From Bathynomus jamesi (lineage: Eukaryota > Arthropoda > Malacostraca > Isopoda > Cirolanidae): DNA of 64,000 bases. The stretch is from the NCBI GenBank assembly GCA_023014485.1, contig JAJOZX010000876.1, positions 184,501 to 248,500 of the forward strand, written 5' to 3'. The notes below the pieces were generated by a model. The model saw only the letters and a program-made list of their open reading frames with translations. It searched no databases and was not told the origin of the DNA. Both the position numbers and the translations under genes were made by a program. Of this stretch, positions 57,374 through 64,000 are shown in pieces. Within the stretch, counting starts at the first letter, position 1, and the number at the start of each line of letters is the position of its first letter.

Positions 57374-57830
57374 TCCAGAATGTGTTTAGAAATGCTGCGG
57401 AACGATTTGAGCTGTGCAGGGATACTGATGGGCGTCACGTCGAATCCTACTCTTAATTATTTAATAAATGTTACCATTTTACCATTTTATGATTGAATTC
57501 CATATAATTTCCAAGTGCTTCACAAAAATAGATCCTGACTTTATGTACACCCTGTATATTCACTTTTAAGCCGTTCTGAGTATTTTCTGAACGAGTAACG
57601 AATGTTAATAAATTATCTTGGAGCAAGTGTAGTTTACGTCCCCCTGTGTGACTAGTGTAGTTTACGTTCCCCTACATTATCCTAGTGTAGTTTACGGTCC
57701 CCTACATTATCCTAGTGTAGTTTGCGTTCCCCAACTTTGTCCGCGTATACCTAATCAAATAAAACGTTAAAACTAACAAAAATATTACGACTTAAAATAA
57801 CCAATCGTCAATATATATATATATATATAT
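57371..57830 (+). repeat. Left arm of 3-kb inverted repeat (mariner 3' end + spacer)
   Basis: 57,371-57,554 is the 3' end of the 60,281 mariner (codons NVFRNAAERFEL, a stop, then TIR ending TGTACACCCTG). 57,555-57,815 is a spacer with three TAGTGTAGTTTACG repeats of about 30-bp period, then AACGTTAAAACTAACAAAAA. The whole block is inverted at 60,010-60,467, with few differences. Confidence 0.9.
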
Positions 57831-57967
57831 ATATATAGTGTATATACATATATACACATATATATGATGCGGGATGCTGCAGAGGTGTCGACCGCAGGTC
57901 GATCCTGAACCGTCGTCAAACTCACCTAAAGTGTAATTATATATATATATATATATATACACATTCA

Positions 57968-58225
57968 ACTGCAAAGAACACGCAGTATAAATAACGTAAA
58001 GAACGACGCTTGTATAGGAGATATTCCGCGCAAGACGAGAAAGAAAGAACGGAACAAATGAAAAAATGAGGTAACCACCAGGGAATCGAACCCGGGATCT
58101 TCCGATTGCCGGTCAGACGCGATACCATTACACCATGGACCTCACTCTTCCAAATACCGTAATACTTCTACATACTCGCAGAAACCAATGCCCCAAGGGG
58201 GCACCTCCCGCATGCCGTAACATTA
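57968..58225 (-). repeat. SINE family B, inverted unit beside the array
   Basis: A full minus-strand unit whose 3' end runs directly into the first plus-strand unit, giving a head-to-head junction at about 58,225. Confidence 0.9.
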
Positions 58226-59974
58226 TTATGGTGTAATGGTATCGCGTCTGACCGGCAATCGGAAGATCCCGGGTTCGATTCCCAGGTGGTTACCTCATTT
58301 TTTCATTTGTTCCGTTCTTTCTTTCTCGTCTTGCGCGGAATATCTCCTATACAAGCGTCGTTCTTTACGTTATTTATACTGCGTGTTCTTTGCAGTTGAA
58401 TGTATATAATGTTAGGGCATGCGGGAGGTGCCCCCTTGGGGCATTGGTTTCTGCGAGTATGTAGAAGTATTACGGCATTTGGAAGAGTGAGGTCCATGGT
58501 GTAATGGTATCGCGTCTGACCGGCAATCGGAAGATCCCGGGTTCGATTCCCAGGTGGTTACCTCATTTTTTCATTTGTTCCGTTCTTTCTTTCTCGTCTT
58601 GCGCGGAATATCTCCTATACAAGCGTCGTTCTTTACGTTATTTATACTGCGTGTTCTTTGCAGTTGAATGTATATAATGTTACGGCATGCGGGAGGTGCC
58701 CCCTTGGGGCATTGGTTTCTGCGAGTATGTAGAAGTATTACGGCATTTGGAAGAGTGAGGTCCATGGTGTAATGGTATCGCGTCTCTGACCGGCAATCGG
58801 AAGATCCCGGGTTCGATTCCCAGGTGGTTACCTCATTTTTTCATTTGTTCCGTTCTTTCTTTCTCGTCTTGCGCGGAATATCTCCTATACAAGCGTCGTT
58901 CTTTACGTTATTTATACTGCGTGTTCTTTGCAGTTGAATGTATATAATGTTACGGCATGCGGGAGGTGCCCCCTTGGGGCATTGGTTTCTGCGAGTATGT
59001 AGAAGTATTACGGCATTTGGAAGAGTGAGGTCCATGGTGTAATGGTATCGCGTCTGACCGGCAATCGGAAGATCCCGGGTTCGATTCCAGGTGGTTACCT
59101 CATTTTTTCATTGTTCCGTTCTTTCTTTCTCGTCTTGCGCGGAATATCTCCTACACAAGCGTCGTTCTTTACGTTATTTATACTGCGTGTTCTTTGCAGT
59201 TGAATGTATATAATGTTACGGCATGCGGAGGTGCCCCCTTGGGCATTGGTTTCTGCGAGTATGTAGAAGTATTACGGCATTTGGAAGAGTGAGGTCCATG
59301 GTGTAATGGTATCGCGTCTGACCGGCAATCGGAAGATCCCGGGTTCGATTCCCAGGTGGTTACCTCATTTTTTCATTTGTGCCGTTCTTTCTTTCTCGTC
59401 TTGCGCGGAATATCTCCTATACAAGCGTCGTTCTTTACGTTATTTATACTGCGTGTTCTTTGCAGTTGAATGTATATAATGTTACGGCATGCGGAAGGTG
59501 CCCCCTTGGGGCATTGGTTTCTGCGAGTATGTAGAAGTATTACGGCATTTGGAAGAGTGAGGTCCATGGTGTAATGGTATCGCGTCTGACCGGCAATCGG
59601 AAGATCCTGGGTTCGATTCCCAGGTGGTTACCTCATTTTTTCATTTGTTCCGTTCTTTCTTTCTCGTCTTGCGCGGAATATCTCCTATACAAGCGTCGTT
59701 CTTTACGTTATTTATACTGCGTGTTCTTTGCAGTTGAATGTATATAATGTTACGGCATGCGGGAGGTGCCCCCTTGGGGCATTGGTTTCTGCGAGTATGT
59801 AGAAGTATTACGGCATTTGGAAGAGTGAGGTCCATGGTGTAATGGTATCGCGTCTGACCGGCAATCGGAAGATCCCGGGTTCGATTCCCAGGTGGTTACC
59901 TCATTTTTTCATTTGTTCCGTTCTTTCTTTCTCGTCTTGCGCGGAATATCTCCTATACAAGCGTCGTTCTTTAC

Positions 59975-59979
<5 letters not shown>
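58226..59979 (+). repeat. Seven tandem SINE family B units, about 268 bp each
   Basis: GGTCCATGGTGTAATGG starts units at 58,491, 58,759, 59,029, 59,293, 59,561 and 59,829 (periods 268, 270, 264, 268, 268); a first head lacking the initial GGTCC begins near 58,226. Each has a tRNA-like head of about 75 bp: A-box region TGGTGTAATGGTA, anticodon-arm-like TCTGACCGGCAATCGGA, B-box GGGTTCGATTCCC. The acceptor arms do not pair well, so it is not a working tRNA. The body contains CTTGCGCGGAATATCTCC, a TGCCCC/GGGGCA hairpin and ATGTAGAAGTATTACGGC. Units differ by a few bases and small indels (an extra CT at 58,786). SINEs normally scatter, so a homogenised head-to-tail array is unusual. Confidence 0.92.

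Positions 59980-60024
<45 letters not shown>
59980..60024. repeat. (TA)n microsatellite
   Basis: TA tract between the SINE array and the right arm. A similar tract lies at 57,811-57,835 by the left arm. Confidence 0.95.
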
Positions 60025-60026
<2 letters not shown>

Positions 60027-60280
60027 ACGATTGGTTATTTTAAGTCGTAATATTTTTGTTAGTTTTAACGTTTTATTTGATTAGGTATACGCGGACAAAG
60101 TTGGGGAACGCAAACTACACTAGGATAATGTAGGGGACCGTAAATTACACTAGGATAATGTAGGGGAACGTAAACTACACTAGTCACACAGGGGGACGTA
60201 AACTACACTTGCTCCAAGATAATTTATTAACATTCGTTACTCGTTCAGAAAATACTCAGAACGGCTTAAAAGTGAATATA
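60010..60280 (-). repeat. Right arm of 3-kb inverted repeat (spacer part)
   Basis: Inverted copy of 57,555-57,815, including TTGATTAGGTATACGCGGAC, the CTACACTAGGATAATGTAGG repeats and GTTAATAAATTATC-complement sequence. It runs directly into the mariner TIR at 60,281. Confidence 0.9.
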
Positions 60281-60378
60281 CAGGGTGTACATAAAGTCAG
60301 GATCTATTTTTGTGAAGCACTTGGAAATTATATGGAATTCAATCATAAAATGGTAAAATGGTAACATTTATTAAATAA

Positions 60379-60720
60379 TTAAGAGTAGGATTCGACGTGA
60401 CGCCCATCAGTATCCCTGCACAGCTCAAATCGTTCCGCAGCATTTCTAAACACATTCTGGAGCATTTGCAGGGTTATGTTATCTGCAGCAGTTCGTATAC
60501 GTGTACGTAAGTTTTCAAGACTCGTAATATTCGTCTGATAGACGTGCGATTTGATAAAGCCCCATGCAAAGAAATCTAAAGGGGTTAAATCTGGTGATCT
60601 CGCTGGCCAAGGTCTGTTGCTTCCGCATCCGTTCCAGCGATTTGGAAAACGTCCATTTAGATAATCCTGAACAATTTTGGCATAGTGACAAGGAGCACCA
60701 TCATGTTGATAGACGACGGG
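60379..60720 (-). pseudogene. DD41D transposase C-terminal part, left arm
   Basis: Minus-strand frame reads VVYQHDGAPCHYAKIVQDYL (second Asp) and [20 protein letters not shown] (third Asp, 41 residues later), and ends CRDTDGRHVESYS. In place of the N-terminal half it runs across the palindrome centre, producing the chance leader MTRSTIMLIDDGTNNPIP. Confidence 0.85.
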
Positions 60721-61077
60721 GATAGGATTGTTAGTACCGTCGTCTATCAACATGATGGTGCTCCTTGTCACTATGCCAAAATTGTTCAGGATTATCTAAA
60801 TGGACGTTTTCCAAATCGCTGGATCGGACGCGGAAGCAACAGACCTTGGCCAGCGAGATCACCAGATTTAACCCCTTTAGATTTCTTTGCATGGGGCTTT
60901 ATCAAATCGCACGTCTATCAGACGAAGATTACGAGTCTTGAAAACTTACGTACACGTATACGAACTGCTGCAGATAACATAACCCCGCAAATGCTCCAGA
61001 ATGTGTTTAGAAATGCTGCGGAACGATTTGAGCTGTGCAGGGATACTGATGGGCGTCACGTCGAATCCTACTCTTAA
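60685..61077 (+). pseudogene. DD41D transposase C-terminal part, right arm
   Basis: Mirror of the left-arm frame with a few substitutions (TKITSLENL versus TNITSLENL; ITPQMLQNV versus ITLQMLQNV). It has the second and third Asp and the C-terminus but lacks the first Asp and DNA-binding domain. The first codons (MTRSTIMLIDDGDRI) come from antisense of the other arm. Confidence 0.85.
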
Positions 61078-61341
61078 TTATTTAATAAATGTTACCACTT
61101 TATCATTTTATGATTGAATTCCATATAATTTCCAAGTGCTTCACAAAGATAGATCCTGACTTTATGTACACCCTGTATTTTAAAAGCTGCATCAACTTCA
61201 CTTCGTGGTTAGGTTATCGAGAAGGTCAAAAATCCGAGACCCCTCCAAAATTTTTTTTTAAAAACTCGACTCTTAAAATATTGTCATAATATGTAACCTG
61301 TAGTGGCTTTCATACAGCCAGTATTATGTATATATATATAT

Positions 61342-61572
61342 AAGGCGTATAGAATAGAAAGGGCGTACGGCCGAAAATCAAATTTTCAGATAAAAGCATT
61401 TATTAAAGTTAGCGAACGTTCTTACTCGTTAACGACTGAACCGAATTTAATGGTTTTGGTCTCAAGCCCGTGTGGGTGCGCGTCACACCCACGGAATACA
61501 GCGTGCTGATTGGTTAGTGCGCGAAAACGGGATATCGGGAAACCGGGGGATACGCCTGTGCTATTCTAATGG

Positions 61573-61575
<3 letters not shown>
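61342..61575. mobile_element. MITE, 234 bp, in (TA)n
   Basis: AAGGCGTATAGAATAGAAAG and (reverse complement) AAGGCCATTAGAATAGCACA ends flanked by TA tracts. Contains the GC-rich dyad CCGTGTGGGTGCGCGTCACA. Superfamily not assigned. Confidence 0.65.

Positions 61576-61637
<62 letters not shown>
61576..61637. repeat. (TA)n microsatellite
   Basis: About 60 bp of TA. Confidence 0.95.
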
Positions 61638-61638
<1 letters not shown>

Positions 61639-61641
<3 letters not shown>

Positions 61642-62527
61642 TGATGCACCGATTCCAAAATTTAGCCGATGCTGGATGCCAATACCGATTCTTTGCCTAG
61701 ATTTTTAAAAACCAATTCCCTTCATAAATTTTATTAAATCTAATATAAAAACTTTCAATTTCCATATTTTTACATTTCAAAATTTGTTTAAATGCTTTTC
61801 CTTAGCTCACTCCACAATATACAGCACCAAAAGTTGTTTCTCACATACCGTTACTAAAATGACGTTAAAAGTTTTATTACTCAGTAAAATGATAAAATAA
61901 CTTCATTTATTTTCATAAATTGAATACCAATATTTAAAGTAATTGGTTTTTCTTATGTTGAAGGTTTTTCTTTCTTCAACAATGTAAACAACAACAAAAT
62001 TTTTCACTAAAATTTCAAGGCTCTGGTGGCCGATTTGAATAATAAAAAAATGGATATACAATTTGAGTTTATAAAATTATTAAAGTGCTTAAAATAAAAT
62101 AAATATAATAAGATAGTTTAATATAAAAATTCTTAAGTACAATATAATACAGAATTATAATTAATATAGAGTAGGAGATTATAATAGTTTATAATATTTA
62201 GAGATTAGCTAGTTAGAGAAAATGTAAATTTATGGGTAACTTAACTTATTAAGCTTTGCCTTTTTCGTGAATGGAAATTGAATATATTTTATACAATTAC
62301 ATTTTCAAAATAAGTATAAATTTTCATAAATAGTGTTTTTTTATGTTAAATTTTCTATAAATACAGATTTTGTTTTGTAATAACAATTATAAAATTTCAA
62401 AGAATCAGTACGAGAATCAGCTATATTTAGCCGATGCCGATACCAAATAAAAAAGGTCGATTCTGCCGATGCCGATGCCCCCAAAAATGGCCGATTCTGC
62501 CGATGCCATTTAATCGGTACACCACTA
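61639..62527. mobile_element. hAT-like non-autonomous element, about 890 bp
   Basis: TAGTGATGCACCGATTCCAA and (reverse complement) TAGTGGTGTACCGATTAAAT ends, a widespread hAT-type terminus. Subterminal GCCGATGC/GCCGATTCTG repeats on both sides. The interior is AT-rich without coding capacity. The TSD is obscured by TA tracts. Confidence 0.75.
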
Positions 62528-62621
62528 ATATATATATATATATTCACGTATGGGCGAAATGGTGCTCTATATGAAAAGCTGTTTAACTCTTTATATTTCC
62601 ACATAAACTATGAGTGTATCG

Positions 62622-62623
<2 letters not shown>

Positions 62624-62673
<50 letters not shown>
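62624..62673. repeat. (TA)n microsatellite
   Basis: About 50 bp of TA dinucleotides. Confidence 0.95.
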
Positions 62674-63640
<967 letters not shown>

Positions 63641-63642
63641 AT

Positions 63643-63960
63643 AAGGAAGGAAAAAGAAAAGAATAAGAAAAATAAAAGAATAAGAGTAAGAAAAGAATGA
63701 GAAAAATGAAAGAATAAGAAAATAAAAGAATAAGAAAAGAATAAGAACATGGAAAAGAAAAGAACGAGAAAAAGAAAAGAATAAGAAAATAAAAATAAAA
63801 ATGAAAGAATACCACAATAAAAGGATAAGAATAAGAAAAACAAAAGAAGAAGAATGAAAAAATAAAATAAGAATAAAACGAAAGAATAAGAAAATAAGAA
63901 AAAGAAAAGTATAAGAAAATAATAAGAATAAATGTGCTACAGAAAGTTGAGAAATAAAAA
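63643..63960. repeat. Polypurine AAAGAATAAGAAA minisatellite
   Basis: About 300 bp made almost only of A and G (plus scattered T) on the plus strand, in irregular 12-20-bp units such as AAAGAATAAGAAAA. Minus-strand frames rich in Phe/Ser/Leu are by-products. Confidence 0.9.
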
Positions 63961-64000
63961 AAAAACGTAAAATAAGGAATTTCCAATAAATAAACAATAT

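Larger units (their letters stand above)
60281..61175. mobile_element. Palindromic DD41D mariner, 895 bp
   Basis: CAGGGTGTACATAAAGTCAG begins both ends. Arms of about 440 bp (60,281-60,720 minus; 60,736-61,175 plus) are inverted copies of the transposase 3' half with about 15 bp between them. They differ at several sites (for example GCGGAAGCA contexts and AACCC/AACCC-CGC changes), so the duplication is not one misread molecule. TA flanks both ends. Confidence 0.92.

Noticed and set aside
58371..59835. Five similar 64-codon minus-strand frames (MDLTLPNAVILLHTRRNQCP)
   Set aside because: Each is the antisense of a SINE-B unit. The repetition reflects the tandem array, not a gene family.
58226..59979. 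Genuine tRNA gene cluster
   Set aside because: A- and B-boxes and an anticodon-like arm are present, but the acceptor stem does not pair, the base before the anticodon is C instead of T, and the long constant body identifies a SINE.

Overview
This is a eukaryotic, most likely arthropod, intergenic window made almost entirely of transposable elements (TEs), TE relics and microsatellites. The evidence is TTAGG-type telomere-like motifs (11,121; 34,939; 50,018), mariner/Tc1, hAT, Merlin-like and PIF/Harbinger-like DNA elements, CR1/Jockey-like non-LTR retrotransposons, tRNA- and 5S-derived SINEs, and very abundant (TA)n, (CA)n and (GA)n tracts. The microsatellite density is reminiscent of decapod crustaceans, but the species is an inference I cannot confirm. 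I see no convincing host protein-coding exon. Two non-TE stretches look regulatory: a TATA-containing GC-richer segment near 33,076 and three phased CCAAT-CRE modules at 43,101-43,230.

Layout. 1-5 kb: CR1/Jockey-like LINE 3' part (minus) and MITEs. 6.7-8.1 kb: dead Tc1-like element abutting a hAT-like MITE. 10-13 kb: MITEs and a 1.05-kb minisatellite. 13-15 kb: a MITE split by a LINE that is itself split by a 662-bp Merlin-like element with an 8-bp TSD. 16-18 kb: dead mariner relative and a dual-tRNA SINE. 19.7-21.4 kb: second LINE. 21.7-25.3 kb: mariner interrupted by a 2.27-kb hAT-type element with an exact 8-bp TSD and about 447-bp TIRs. 26-43 kb: mostly unique AT-rich DNA with scattered MITEs and four SINE families. 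43.5-45.1 kb: Tigger-like ends enclosing a LINE tail and a DD41D mariner. 47-48.6 kb: 454-bp LTR-like tandem array. 48.6-51.5 kb: two palindromic DD41D mariners. 52.7-55.7 kb: LINE with CCCH zinc-finger ORF1, split by a hAT carrying two further MITEs. 57.1-61.2 kb: a large inverted repeat of mariner ends enclosing seven tandem tRNA-like SINE units. 61.3-64 kb: MITE, hAT relic, microsatellites and a polypurine tract.

The recurring theme is inverted self-duplication. Three distinct DD41D mariner families, one SINE, one LTR-like repeat and several MITEs occur as head-to-head copies of their own ends. In the mariners the 5' half of the transposase gene has been replaced by an inverted copy of the 3' end. 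This pattern, with the SINE tandem array inside a mariner palindrome and a sequence block shared by tRNA- and 5S-derived SINEs, is the most unusual content here.
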